This document shows, in pieces, positions 34,625 through 43,339 of a stretch of DNA of 64,000 nt (the first letter of the stretch is position 1; every line of letters begins with the position of its first letter). Under the pieces are notes generated by a model. The model made no database searches. It saw only the letters and a program-made list of their open reading frames with translations, and was not told the DNA's origin. Position numbers and translations under genes: made by a program. Source of the DNA: Spirochaetales bacterium (GTDB taxonomy: Bacteria > Spirochaetota > Spirochaetia > DAHUYW01); NCBI GenBank assembly GCA_027306915.1, contig DAHUYW010000015.1, positions 1 through 64,000 on the forward strand, in the 5' to 3' direction.

Positions 34625-35590
34625 ATGAGCAGGTTCACCGTCGTCGTCACGGACGATCGCTACGGAAGCTACGAAGAAGAGATTCGGGTGTTAGGCGAGA
34701 TCGACGCGCGCCTCGTGGTCCGCAATCTGGGCTCGGCCGCCGAGGCAAAGCGCGAGCTTGTGCAGGCCGACGGAATCCTGGCAAACCTCTTCCCCCTGAC
34801 CGCCGAGATCATCGAAAGCCTCCCAGCTTGCCGCGTCATCTCACGCTACGGCGTCGGTTACGACAACGTCGATGTCGCGGCGGCGACACGAAAGGGCATT
34901 TGGGTGGCGAGAGTGCCGGACTACGCGGCCGAGGAGGTCTCCGACCACGCCCTCGGGCTGCTGCTCGGCTGCGCACGAAACATACCCTATCGCGACAGGA
35001 AGATACGGGAGGGAGCCTGGGACCTCCAGAAGGAGCAGCCCTGCCATCGCATCGCGGGAAGGACGCTCGGGATCGTCGGCTACGGAACGATCGGGCGCCG
35101 GCTCCACAGCAAGATCGCAGGCTTCGGCCTGGGGCGAATCCTCGTCTGCGATCCCTTCGTGAACGGCGCGCTTGTCGCCGGCGCGGGGGCGATTCCGGTC
35201 GACCTTCGGACGCTCCTCAAAGAATCAGATTTCGTCTCGCTCCATACCCCGCTAAACGACACGACGCGGCACATGATCGGTGCGGGCGAGCTCGCCCTGA
35301 TGCGCCCCGCCGCCATCCTCATCAACACCTCGCGAGGACCGGTGATCGACGAGGCGGCCCTCATCGAGGCGCTCCGCGAGAAGAGGATCTCCGGCGCGGT
35401 GCTCGGCGTCTTCGAGAGGGAGCCGCCTCTCGCCGAGAGTCCGCTGCGGAAGCTCGACAACGCCGTTCTTTCCGATCACGCCGCCTGGTACAGCGAGGAG
35501 TCGATGGCCGAGCTCAAAACCAAGGCCGCGCAGAATGTCGTCGCCGCTTTCGTTACCGGTAGACCGATCCACCACGTAAACGAGCTGTAG
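34625..35590 (+). CDS. D-isomer 2-hydroxyacid dehydrogenase (phosphoglycerate dehydrogenase-like)
   Basis: 321 aa. NAD-binding GIVGYGTIGRRLHSKIAGFG, active-site Arg in NTSRGPVIDEAAL, Glu in FEREPP and the His in LSDHAAWYSEESM complete the catalytic set of this family. The start is the ATG at 34625 with AGGAGG 7 bases upstream. Last gene of the plus-strand catabolic operon. Reduces a 2-keto acid to a D-2-hydroxy acid or the reverse; with LarA-type racemases nearby, interconversion of hydroxy acids is a fair guess. Confidence 0.88.
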   Translation: MSRFTVVVTDDRYGSYEEEIRVLGEIDARLVVRNLGSAAEAKRELVQADGILANLFPLTAEIIESLPACRVISRYGVGYDNVDVAAATRKGIWVARVPDYAAEEVSDHALGLLLGCARNIPYRDRKIREGAWDLQKEQPCHRIAGRTLGIVGYGTIGRRLHSKIAGFGLGRILVCDPFVNGALVAGAGAIPVDLRTLLKESDFVSLHTPLNDTTRHMIGAGELALMRPAAILINTSRGPVIDEAALIEALREKRISGAVLGVFEREPPLAESPLRKLDNAVLSDHAAWYSEESMAELKTKAAQNVVAAFVTGRPIHHVNEL

Positions 35591-35684
35591 GCGCTCGGCA
35601 GGGAGCTGCGTCCGGCGGTTCTGTACCGTGGCGCTTCGGCGTTCCCTGCCGCCGCCCCTGCGGAGCGTCTGCCCGCGAGCGCGG

Positions 35685-35714
35685 TTGATAGCCCCTGCCC
35701 TCGCGCGGTACACT
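35685..35714 (+). promoter_or_regulatory. Promoter for the YXWGXW protein gene
   Basis: TTGATA (35685-35690), 18-bp spacer, TACACT (35709-35714). It would give a leader of about 85-90 bases before the ATG at 35809. The 218-base gap from the end of the dehydrogenase gene holds nothing else I recognise. Confidence 0.45.
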
Positions 35715-35808
35715 TAGGAGGTGGGGCGCGGCGGAGGCATATCCCTGTGCCGCTCGTCGCGCGTAACGAGCGTCTACCATGAGGGTTTTACTTGAAAAGG
35801 GTAGGAGT

Positions 35809-36441
35809 ATGAAGATCCTTAGGGTGCTATGGGTGGTCCTTTTCGCGGCGGTGCCGGTGACGGCGGTCCTTGCACAGACAAGCCAGGCCGGCGGCGGCGA
35901 GGCGAACGCCTCTTCCGCAAGTCTCTCTCCTGGAGTGGCCGACGTCATCAAGCTGGCCAACGCCGGAGTAAGCGACGACGTGATAATCGCTTACATCGAC
36001 AAGTCGCAACGGGCCTTTGCGCTCACGACCGACGACATTATCGCGCTCAACAATTCCAAGGTCTCGTCGAGGGTCATCACCGCGATCCTGAGTCACGAGG
36101 GACTTATTGAGAATCCACAGGGCGAAGCGGCGGGCTCGCAGCCCCAGACGACGGAGGTGGTGCCGGCTCCCGCTCCGGTCGAGACCGGCACGACGATCAT
36201 TGAGACGACCCCGCCCGCTCCGCTGGTCGAGGTGGTGCCTCTTGCCCCGGGCCCCGGCTTCTTCTGGTCACCCGGCCATTGGTATTGGAACAACGGCTGG
36301 GTCTGGCTGAGCGGCTCGTGGATTCTCCATCGTTCCTGGCCGGTCTATCGACCCCTTCCGCATCCGATCATCATCGATCGAGCCCCGCCGCCCCGGCCGA
36401 TCATCATCCACCGCGACAACGATCGATGGCGAAGGTGGTAG
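35809..36441 (+). CDS. Secreted YXWGXW-motif protein
   Basis: 210 aa. Signal peptide MKILRVLWVVLFAAVPVTAV-LAQ, then a conserved helical segment VIKLANAGVSDDVIIAYIDKS and TTDDIIALNNSKVSSRVITAIL, a Pro/Thr-rich linker, and the aromatic repeat GHWYWNNGWVWLSGSWI, ending in a Pro/His/Arg-rich tail. The repeat matches the YXWGXW family of exported proteins of unknown function. The start is the ATG at 35809 with GGAG just upstream; the in-frame ATG at 35779 is less likely. Monocistronic. Confidence 0.75.
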   Translation: MKILRVLWVVLFAAVPVTAVLAQTSQAGGGEANASSASLSPGVADVIKLANAGVSDDVIIAYIDKSQRAFALTTDDIIALNNSKVSSRVITAILSHEGLIENPQGEAAGSQPQTTEVVPAPAPVETGTTIIETTPPAPLVEVVPLAPGPGFFWSPGHWYWNNGWVWLSGSWILHRSWPVYRPLPHPIIIDRAPPPRPIIIHRDNDRWRRW

Positions 36442-36526
36442 GGAGCTCGCTTCCGCGGTAGCGACGGGGCTACCCACCGTGCGGCTCACCGCGCGCTTCC
36501 GTTCAGACTGCGACGATCGATAACCC

Positions 36527-36555
36527 TTGCGGGTCCGCCGAACATGCAATAGACT
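36527..36555 (+). promoter_or_regulatory. Possible promoter of the two-component operon
   Basis: TTGCGG (36527-36532), 17-bp spacer, TAGACT (36550-36555), 75 bases before the GTG start of the kinase. The -35 is weak beyond TTG. Confidence 0.4.
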
Positions 36556-36629
36556 GCAGAGGTTCGCTTTGCCGAGTTCTCGTCCGTTGCGGTCGAGTCA
36601 TGATTTGCAGCACCACCGGAGGTTCCGGC

Positions 36630-38408
36630 GTGGCCCGCGGTTTGGCCGTCAGTTTTCGAAACGCATCTATTCAAACCAAGCTGATCATCACCTTCGGCAT
36701 CTTCTTCATGATACCGCTCTTGGTGAGCAGTGCGATACTCTATCTCACGACGACAAACGACGTCACTCGGCGCGAGTACGATCGCTCACGCGAGACTCTC
36801 CAGCTCCTGCAGAACAGCGTCGAATCTCAAATCCGGGAGTATACCAGCCGGACGGTCGAGATCTACTACGATCGGCGTGTCTTCAGCTCCTTTCGAGAAA
36901 GTGTGCCATCGCACATACCCGAGCTAAAGCTCTTCGAGATCAGCCAAGCCCTGCAGAGCTTTCGTGCGGGGCAGAACTACCTCGATTCCATCTACCTCTT
37001 TCTCAGCAACGGCCAGTGCGCGTTCGCCGACACGGCGACGGACGGGAGGTTTGCGGACATATTCTTGGCGCATCCGGAGTGGACGGCCAAAATCGAGAAG
37101 GCCGACGGAAGGGTGCACTGGCTCGCAAGCGTGACCATAACCAAAGAGCCCGGGAAGATCGTGCACAACGTCTCGTTCGGGCGGGTCATTCGGGATATCT
37201 ACAGCGGCAGCTTCTTCAAGATCGGAATCCTCGTGGTCAATCTGAGCACCCGGCTCTTTGACAAGATCGGATTGTCCAACGAGCTCGGAAGGACAGGTCT
37301 GGTGTTCATCACCGACGCAGACAACAGGCTCATATGGAGCGCTGATCCTATGTGGTATGACCACAATATCGCCGGATCGAAGATCCTTGATCAGTCCAAG
37401 GGCCGCACTATCGGCGGCCCGGTCAAGGTGCACATCGCCGGAACCTCCTATTTTGCCGTATACCGCGATTCGAGCTACAACGGCTGGCACTACTACGCCC
37501 TCGTGCCGGAGGCAGCCATTCTCAATCAGGTCGCAACCTTGAGAAACTATTTCGTTGCGATCTTCACGCTCTGTCTCGTCTTTTTTGCGTTCGGCGCAAT
37601 GGTGATTAGCAAATACATCACGGTTCCGCTCGAGCGGCTTATCGTGGCCATGAACGAGACCGGACGCGGATCCTCCCCGACCCCCCCGGCTCTCGAGCGC
37701 TCCGACGAGATTGGCTTTCTGTACAAGAGCTTCAATTCGATGTTCGGGCGAATCGGCAACCTCATCGCGCAGATCGAGCTCTCGCATAAGAACGAACGCG
37801 CGTACGAGATGCGCGCGCTGCAGGCGCAGATCAATCCCCACTTTCTCTACAACACCCTCGACACCATCAACTGGCTTGCGCGGGAAAAGGGAGAGACAAA
37901 GATAAGCAGGATGCTTACCTCGCTCTCGAGGATCCTTCAATACGCGATCAGCAGCAATGGAATGGTTCGATGGAGAGACGAGCTGAAGTGGCTGGAAAAT
38001 TACATCTTCATCCAGCAGATTCGATTTGAAGGCAGATTCACGGTTCAATACGAGGTTGACAAGACCATCCTCGACTTCAAAACCTTCCACCTTCTGCTCC
38101 AGCCCTTCGTTGAGAATGCCATCATCCACGGTTTCCGAGACAGGGATCGCGAAGGACTGATAACGATTCGCGGGAATCGGCACGCGGAACGGGTGGTCTT
38201 CGAGATCAGCGACAACGGCTGCGGGATTGACGAGCGAAAGCTCGAACAGGTAATCGATGGTTCAGCTACGAGCGTTGGGATAGCTAACGTCAACGAACGC
38301 ATCCAGCTCACCTACGGCGACTCGTATGGGGTCGCGATAGAAGCCTGCGAACCCGAGGGAACGCGAGTCGTCATCACCTTTCCCGTGTTGGCGGGAGACG
38401 ATTCTTGA
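36630..38408 (+). CDS. YesM-type sensor histidine kinase
   Basis: 592 aa. Helix 1 LIITFGIFFMIPLLVSSAIL, an extracytoplasmic sensor of about 260 residues (dCache-like), helix 2 YFVAIFTLCLVFFAFGAMVI, HAMP, then the kinase core: phospho-His in LQAQINPHFLYNTLDTINWL (His near 403), N-box LQPFVENAIIHGF (near 491) and ATP-lid ISDNGCGID. The start is the GTG at 36630, preceded by GGAGG at 36618-36622; the ATG at 36600 has no ribosome site. Overlaps the regulator gene by 4 bases. YesM kinases typically sense oligosaccharides and control the adjacent CUT1 transporter. Confidence 0.92.
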   Translation: MARGLAVSFRNASIQTKLIITFGIFFMIPLLVSSAILYLTTTNDVTRREYDRSRETLQLLQNSVESQIREYTSRTVEIYYDRRVFSSFRESVPSHIPELKLFEISQALQSFRAGQNYLDSIYLFLSNGQCAFADTATDGRFADIFLAHPEWTAKIEKADGRVHWLASVTITKEPGKIVHNVSFGRVIRDIYSGSFFKIGILVVNLSTRLFDKIGLSNELGRTGLVFITDADNRLIWSADPMWYDHNIAGSKILDQSKGRTIGGPVKVHIAGTSYFAVYRDSSYNGWHYYALVPEAAILNQVATLRNYFVAIFTLCLVFFAFGAMVISKYITVPLERLIVAMNETGRGSSPTPPALERSDEIGFLYKSFNSMFGRIGNLIAQIELSHKNERAYEMRALQAQINPHFLYNTLDTINWLAREKGETKISRMLTSLSRILQYAISSNGMVRWRDELKWLENYIFIQQIRFEGRFTVQYEVDKTILDFKTFHLLLQPFVENAIIHGFRDRDREGLITIRGNRHAERVVFEISDNGCGIDERKLEQVIDGSATSVGIANVNERIQLTYGDSYGVAIEACEPEGTRVVITFPVLAGDDS

Positions 38409-39994
38409 AGCCCTCTTTGTTGATCGTCGACGACGAGCCGACGGTCCGAAACGGGCTTGTCGCGCTTATCGGCGGGCGATCGGATGAGTGGGAGCTTCTC
38501 GAACCTTGTTCCGACGGCCGATCGGCGCTTAAGATCCTGCGCGCACGAAGGGTCGACGTTCTGTTTACCGACATCCGCATGCCGAGCTTCGACGGGCTGC
38601 GCCTGACCGAGGAAGCCCTTCGGCTGTTTCCCGACATCGTCGTCGTCATCATCAGCGGCTACAGAGAGTTCGAATACGCCCAACGCGCCATCCAATTCGG
38701 GGTGATAGGCTTCTTGGTAAAGCCGATCGCCGAGGAGGAGCTCTTCGAAGTGCTCGACCGCGCGCAGGCTACGGTCGAGCAGCGGACAAGCCTTCGCGAT
38801 CCCAATCGCATCGGATCAGACTCCGACGCCATGCTGGATGCCCTGTTGCATGAGGTCGTCCGAACCGGGGGCCAATCCGAGGCTTCATGGAAGCTGGGCG
38901 ACGCCCTCGGTCTCGATCACTCCTCCTTCGTGGTCCTCTGCGCGCGATTCCCTGCCCCGCTCGACGCCTGCGACTCGGTCTTCTATGCCGCCCCTCCTTC
39001 CGCGGTGGAGATCGCGCGCCGCAGCTTCGAGGCCGCCGCAGCCGGGAGGGAGAGTATGCCCGCGTCGCGGATTCTCGTCTTTCGCGACATCCTCGTAGCC
39101 GTCGCCGACGGATCGACTCCCGACGAGGCTGCGCTCCGAGCTCGGACTGTCTCCGGACTGATCTCCTCATACCGTACCGGCCCAGGCACCCCCTCTCCGC
39201 TTGTCGGAGCGAGCCTCGTCCATCGCGGAGGCGAGGAGCTTTTAAGCGCCTATCTCGAGGCCTCTGGCGCACTGGAACAGGGGTTCTACGGCGGAATAGG
39301 AACGTTGCTGGTGTTCGATCACAAGCAATTGGGCGAGCCGCGCTATCCGGAGGCGCTGCAAGACCGGCTTGTCGCGTGCCTCGCAAGCGCAGATCGCGAT
39401 GCGGCGGCCTTGTGCACGCAGGAGATCATCGAGACCTACGCCCGCACGCGAGTATCCCTGTCGCGTCTGGAGGAGCACGTCCGGCTGCTCATGGCGCGGC
39501 TCGATGAGCGTCTGAGCTCGCTGCTGCTCGATCCGGACGCCGTCCGAAGCGTGGTCGATCCTCTCGTGGCCGTGGGGCGCTTCTGGAATTTCGAGTCCTT
39601 CTCGACGGAGTTCTCTCGACGCATGGAGCTCCTGCGCGAGCAGATCGCCCGCATTATCGACGGAAGGCTCGGAAGAGCCGTGCGCCGGGCGGTTCGTTAC
39701 GTAGCGGAGAACTACCGGCGCGATCTGCCCCAGGAGGAGGTTGCTCGAAACGTAGGGCTGAGCCAGAGCTACTTCTCCAGCTGCTTTAAGAAGGAGACCG
39801 GCAAGAGCTTCGTCGAGTACGTCACCGAATACCGACTCGAGAAGGCACGAGAGCTCCTCACATCCTCGAATCTCCGAACCTTGGATGTTGCATTGAGCGT
39901 CGGCTTCCGGGATCCGAAGTACTTTGCGCGCATCTTCAAGAAGAGCGTCGGGGTGACGCCGTCTCGTTACCGCAAGTATGCGGTAGACGGTTGA
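38405..39994 (+). CDS. YesN-type response regulator with AraC DNA-binding domain
   Basis: 529 aa. Receiver at residues about 1-120 with LLIVDDEPTVRNG and the phospho-acceptor Asp55 in LFTDIRMPSFDG, Lys in GFLVKPIAEEEL. A long middle region of unknown fold follows, then two AraC-type helix-turn-helices at about 430-529 (EEVARNVGLSQSYFSSCFKK, LDVALSVGFRDPKYFARIF, GVTPSRYRKYA). The start is a TTG at 38405 overlapping the kinase stop, with GGGAG upstream. It likely activates the transporter/GH operon at 40.2 kb, whose promoter has a good -10 but no -35. Confidence 0.92.
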   Translation: MKPSLLIVDDEPTVRNGLVALIGGRSDEWELLEPCSDGRSALKILRARRVDVLFTDIRMPSFDGLRLTEEALRLFPDIVVVIISGYREFEYAQRAIQFGVIGFLVKPIAEEELFEVLDRAQATVEQRTSLRDPNRIGSDSDAMLDALLHEVVRTGGQSEASWKLGDALGLDHSSFVVLCARFPAPLDACDSVFYAAPPSAVEIARRSFEAAAAGRESMPASRILVFRDILVAVADGSTPDEAALRARTVSGLISSYRTGPGTPSPLVGASLVHRGGEELLSAYLEASGALEQGFYGGIGTLLVFDHKQLGEPRYPEALQDRLVACLASADRDAAALCTQEIIETYARTRVSLSRLEEHVRLLMARLDERLSSLLLDPDAVRSVVDPLVAVGRFWNFESFSTEFSRRMELLREQIARIIDGRLGRAVRRAVRYVAENYRRDLPQEEVARNVGLSQSYFSSCFKKETGKSFVEYVTEYRLEKARELLTSSNLRTLDVALSVGFRDPKYFARIFKKSVGVTPSRYRKYAVDG

Positions 39995-40141
39995 TGCTCG
40001 AGCTCGAGACCGTGCATCGGCAACGCGGTCCTGAGGCCGCGGGTCCGGCTCCTTCCCCCTTCAATCCCGCCCTCCTTGAGAATCCAAAGCAAATCCACCT
40101 TTTACAAAAAAGTTAGAGTGTCGCTCTCGGGACGCGACTGG

Positions 40142-40147
40142 TAAAAT
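40142..40147 (+). promoter_or_regulatory. -10 element of the sugar transporter/GH operon
   Basis: TAAAAT at 40142-40147, 32 bases before the ATG. At 16-18 bp upstream there is no recognisable -35 (TGTCGC, GTGTCG), as expected for a promoter needing an activator such as the adjacent AraC-type regulator. The remaining gap back to 39995 holds a pyrimidine-rich stretch and a run of A; no gene. Confidence 0.4.
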
Positions 40148-40179
40148 CGGTTTGAAACCACTCACCTAGGAGGAAAGTG

Positions 40180-41493
40180 ATGACACGAGGAAGGAAACTC
40201 TTTGTCTCTTTGTCGACAGCATGCGCCCTCGCCGTGTTCGTGCTCGCGGGTGGCCTGTACGCCGGGGGGACAAAGGAGGCTGCCCAAGCCGCCGCCCCGA
40301 GCGCGCCGGCAGTCAAAGAGCTCAGTCTTTGGGATTTTCACACCGGGAATGAAGGCGATTTCTTCAAGAATCTGGCAGCGAGCTATTCCCAAGTCGATCC
40401 GGGCGTCAAGATCAATGTCGAGCAGATTCCGTGGGACGACTATCTCGGCACCAAGCTCGAGACGGCGTTCGCCGCGGGCGCGGGCCCCGATGTGTTCTTT
40501 GTCAGCCCGGGGACGATCGGAAAGTACATCAATTCCGGTATCGCTCTCCAGCTGAACTCCTACATGAACAGCAGCGAGATCTCGGACTTCACCCCAAGCT
40601 CCCTCAGCGGTGTGTCAATCGGCGACAGCATCTATGCCCTGCCGTTCGAGGTTGAACTCGTCGGACTTTACTACAATGCCGATATGCTGAAAGCGGCGGG
40701 AGTACAGCCTCCGAAGACATGGGCTGAGCTGAAAAGCGCAGCACTGAAGCTAAAGACGAGCAAGCGCGCGGGGATAACCGTATCCGTCCACAAAGGCGCG
40801 TATCAGGTCTACACCTGGTATCCCTTTATGTGGATGACGGGCGCCAACGTCTTTACCCCGGACATGAAGAATTCCGACCTGAGCAACCCTGGGGTGGCGA
40901 AGGCCCTGCAGCTTTGGAAGGATCTCGTCACCTCCGGAGCGGCGAATCTGCAGCCGAGTCGCTCCACGACCGATATCGGAATTCTCGGCGACGGCGAAAC
41001 CGCGATGCAGATCTGCGGCACCTGGGCCATTCCTACGATAGAGCAGAAGTACGGCAAAGAGAACATTCAGGTTGAGCCGCTCCCGATCCCCGAGGGCGGT
41101 AAACCGGCTTCCGACGCCGGAGGCTGGAAGCTCATGGTCAACGCCAAAGGGAAATACCCCACCGAGGCCGCGAAGTTCGCCGTCTGGGCGGTAGCCAAGA
41201 ATGTCCAAGCGTGGGTTCAGTGGACGACCGTCGTGAAGTTCGCCTATTCCCCGCGGAAGTCAGTCATGGACGCCGCACAGTCGGTGTTCGAGAAGGGCCT
41301 GCGGGCGGTGTTTACCAAGGAGATCTACGGAACCGATAAGCCGGAGATCCGCATGCCGCCTGAGGCGAGCAACATCGTTCAGGACATGCTGCAGAACGCA
41401 ATGTTCAATCCTTCGTACGACGGAACGCGAGCCGCCCGCGAGGCGGATCAGAAGCTGAAGGATTTCCTGAGCCACTACAACGGGCACATCTGA
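40180..41493 (+). CDS. CUT1 ABC transporter sugar-binding protein
   Basis: 437 aa, family 1 extracellular solute-binding protein. Signal peptide ending LAGGLYAGGTKEA; mature start ELSLWDFHTGNEGDFFKNLA, then GAGPDVFFVSPG, AGVQPPKTWAELKSAALKL and WAVAKNVQAWVQW. The ATG at 40180 has an AGGAGG 7 bases upstream. Binds an oligosaccharide for the two permeases that follow; its ATPase (MsmK-type) must be encoded elsewhere. First gene of the proposed furanoside utilisation operon. Confidence 0.92.
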   Translation: MTRGRKLFVSLSTACALAVFVLAGGLYAGGTKEAAQAAAPSAPAVKELSLWDFHTGNEGDFFKNLAASYSQVDPGVKINVEQIPWDDYLGTKLETAFAAGAGPDVFFVSPGTIGKYINSGIALQLNSYMNSSEISDFTPSSLSGVSIGDSIYALPFEVELVGLYYNADMLKAAGVQPPKTWAELKSAALKLKTSKRAGITVSVHKGAYQVYTWYPFMWMTGANVFTPDMKNSDLSNPGVAKALQLWKDLVTSGAANLQPSRSTTDIGILGDGETAMQICGTWAIPTIEQKYGKENIQVEPLPIPEGGKPASDAGGWKLMVNAKGKYPTEAAKFAVWAVAKNVQAWVQWTTVVKFAYSPRKSVMDAAQSVFEKGLRAVFTKEIYGTDKPEIRMPPEASNIVQDMLQNAMFNPSYDGTRAAREADQKLKDFLSHYNGHI

Positions 41494-41514
41494 CAGCGAT
41501 TTGAATTGAAAGCG

Positions 41515-41544
41515 CCCCCAAATCCCGAGCATGGGGTTTGGGGG
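41515..41544 (+). promoter_or_regulatory. Strong intercistronic stem-loop between binding protein and permease
   Basis: 12-bp stem (CCCCCAAATCCC / GGGGTTTGGGGG, one G-U pair) with a 6-nt loop, in the 96-base gap after the binding-protein gene. No T tract on the plus strand. Probably stabilises the upstream mRNA and lowers permease expression, as known between malE and malF. Confidence 0.65.
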
Positions 41545-41589
41545 TCGATCATCGCGGCACCCTGACCGGGAGACGAGAAGGCGGGAACC

Positions 41590-42477
41590 ATGAAGCGAAT
41601 GCGTCGAGACCGAATGAATGAGGCTCTGACAGCCTACACAATGCTCCTTCCCGATATCGTCGGGTTGTTGATGTTCGTGTTTCTCCCCATAATCTATGCC
41701 TTCTACGTCAGCCTGCACTCATGGAACGGCCTGCGGCCGATGGTGTTTGACGGGTTCTCCAACTATGGCCGCCTTCTCGGGGATTCGGGCTTCTGGCAGT
41801 CGCTGTGGACCACGGTCAGATACACGCTCATGTATGTTCCCGCAATCTATGTTTTTTCGTTTGCCATAGCGGTGTTGGTGAACGGGATCAACGGAACGAG
41901 ACAGCAGGTATTTCGCACCCTGCTTTTCGTCCCCTACTCCGTATCGACCGTGGTCGCCGCGCTATCCTGGTCGTTCATCTATAACCCTACGAGAGGCTAT
42001 CTGAACGGATTCCTCGCGTTGCTGCGCATTCCAGCCCAGCCCTTCCTTGCCTCCATGGCGCAGGCGCTTCCCTCCATTGCGGTGGTTGGGATCTGGCTTG
42101 CCATCGGCTACTACATGGTGATCTTCCTCGCGGCAATCAAGGACATCCCGCGCGCCTATTTTGAGGCGGCGGAGATCGATGGCGCGAGCCCGTGGCAGAA
42201 GCTCGTCTACATCACGCTGCCTTCCGTGAGGAATACGAGCCTCTTTGTCATCGTGATCACCACGATCGGCTCCTTCCAGGTGTTCGACCAGATCCAGGTC
42301 ATGACGCGCGGAGGTCCTGCGGGTGCGACGGACGTCACGGTCTACTTCATCTTCCGGCAGGCCTTCGAGATATCGTCACTCGGCTACGCATCCGCGATTG
42401 CTTTCGCACTCTTCATCGTCATCATGGTCCTGACGCTCATCCAGCTGCGATTCTTCGGCTCTCGCAGGACCGAGTAG
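41590..42477 (+). CDS. CUT1 ABC transporter permease (MalF-type)
   Basis: 295 aa, six hydrophobic segments. AYTMLLPDIVGLLMFVFLPI, and the ATPase-contact EAA loop YFEAAEIDGASPWQKLVYITLP. Ends before MalG-type permease with a 9-base gap. Translocates the sugar delivered by the preceding binding protein. Confidence 0.93.
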   Translation: MKRMRRDRMNEALTAYTMLLPDIVGLLMFVFLPIIYAFYVSLHSWNGLRPMVFDGFSNYGRLLGDSGFWQSLWTTVRYTLMYVPAIYVFSFAIAVLVNGINGTRQQVFRTLLFVPYSVSTVVAALSWSFIYNPTRGYLNGFLALLRIPAQPFLASMAQALPSIAVVGIWLAIGYYMVIFLAAIKDIPRAYFEAAEIDGASPWQKLVYITLPSVRNTSLFVIVITTIGSFQVFDQIQVMTRGGPAGATDVTVYFIFRQAFEISSLGYASAIAFALFIVIMVLTLIQLRFFGSRRTE

Positions 42478-42486
42478 GGAGACCCT

Positions 42487-43308
42487 ATGCGCCACGGACG
42501 TACCCAGATTATCCGGATCATAGTCGCCGTCCTGCTTACCGCGCTCATCCTCTTGCCGATCTACATCATGATCTTGAGCTCCTTGAAACCCCTGCAGGAC
42601 ACCTTCGATCTGAAGCTTCTGCCCGAGTTCAAGGCCTTGACGCTCGACAACTACCGGAAGGTGCTCGTAACCCAGAATTTTCTGCACTACATCGCCAACA
42701 CCCTCTTCGTAGCGACGACGGTCACCGTCACCGCGCTCTTCTTCCACGCCATGGCCGGATACGCCCTTGCGCGCCTCCGGTTCGCCGGTAAACAGGTCGT
42801 TTTTCTCTGGATGTTGAGCACCCTCATGGTTCCCTTTGCGGTCATCATGATTCCCCTGTTCATCATCGTCAGGCAGTTGGGCATCACGAACACGCTCTGG
42901 GGGATCATCATTCCGATGATACCGAACGCCTACGGAATATTCCTGTTCCGACAGTTCTTTCTTGGGATCCCGCGCGAGCTCGAAGAGTCAGCCATGATCG
43001 ACGGCCTTTCCTACTTTGGGATCTTCTTTCGCATAGTCGCGCCGCTCTCCCGCGCTATTTCCTTGACCCTGGCTGTCGCCTTTTTCGTCGCCAACTGGAA
43101 CAACTATCTGTGGCCTCTCATCGTGTCGCAGAGGCGCAGCATTTGGATGGTTCAGATCGCGATAGCGAACTTCAGAGGCGAGCACACCGTGGACTGGAAC
43201 CTGATTCTCGCTGCGTCCTGTATCGCCGTCGTTCCGACCGTTCTCCTGTTCTTCCTCTTTCAGCGATACCTTGTCGAAGGCATCAAGATGTCGGGAATCA
43301 AGATGTAG
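42487..43308 (+). CDS. CUT1 ABC transporter permease (MalG-type)
   Basis: 273 aa, six membrane helices. Opens with IIVAVLLTALILLPIYIMIL; the EAA loop is ELEESAMIDGLSYFGIFFRI; ends FLFQRYLVEGIKMSGIKM, the usual MalG tail. Pairs with the previous gene. GH172 enzyme gene follows after 31 bases with an AAGGAG site. Confidence 0.93.
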   Translation: MRHGRTQIIRIIVAVLLTALILLPIYIMILSSLKPLQDTFDLKLLPEFKALTLDNYRKVLVTQNFLHYIANTLFVATTVTVTALFFHAMAGYALARLRFAGKQVVFLWMLSTLMVPFAVIMIPLFIIVRQLGITNTLWGIIIPMIPNAYGIFLFRQFFLGIPRELEESAMIDGLSYFGIFFRIVAPLSRAISLTLAVAFFVANWNNYLWPLIVSQRRSIWMVQIAIANFRGEHTVDWNLILAASCIAVVPTVLLFFLFQRYLVEGIKMSGIKM

Positions 43309-43339
43309 CGCCCGCGCCACGAAAAGGAGTTGAATCATC

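Noticed and set aside
36457..36474. GGTAGC-GACGGG-GCTACC stem after the YXWGXW gene as a terminator
   Set aside because: Stem is only 6 bp and there is no T tract on either side; not strong enough to call.
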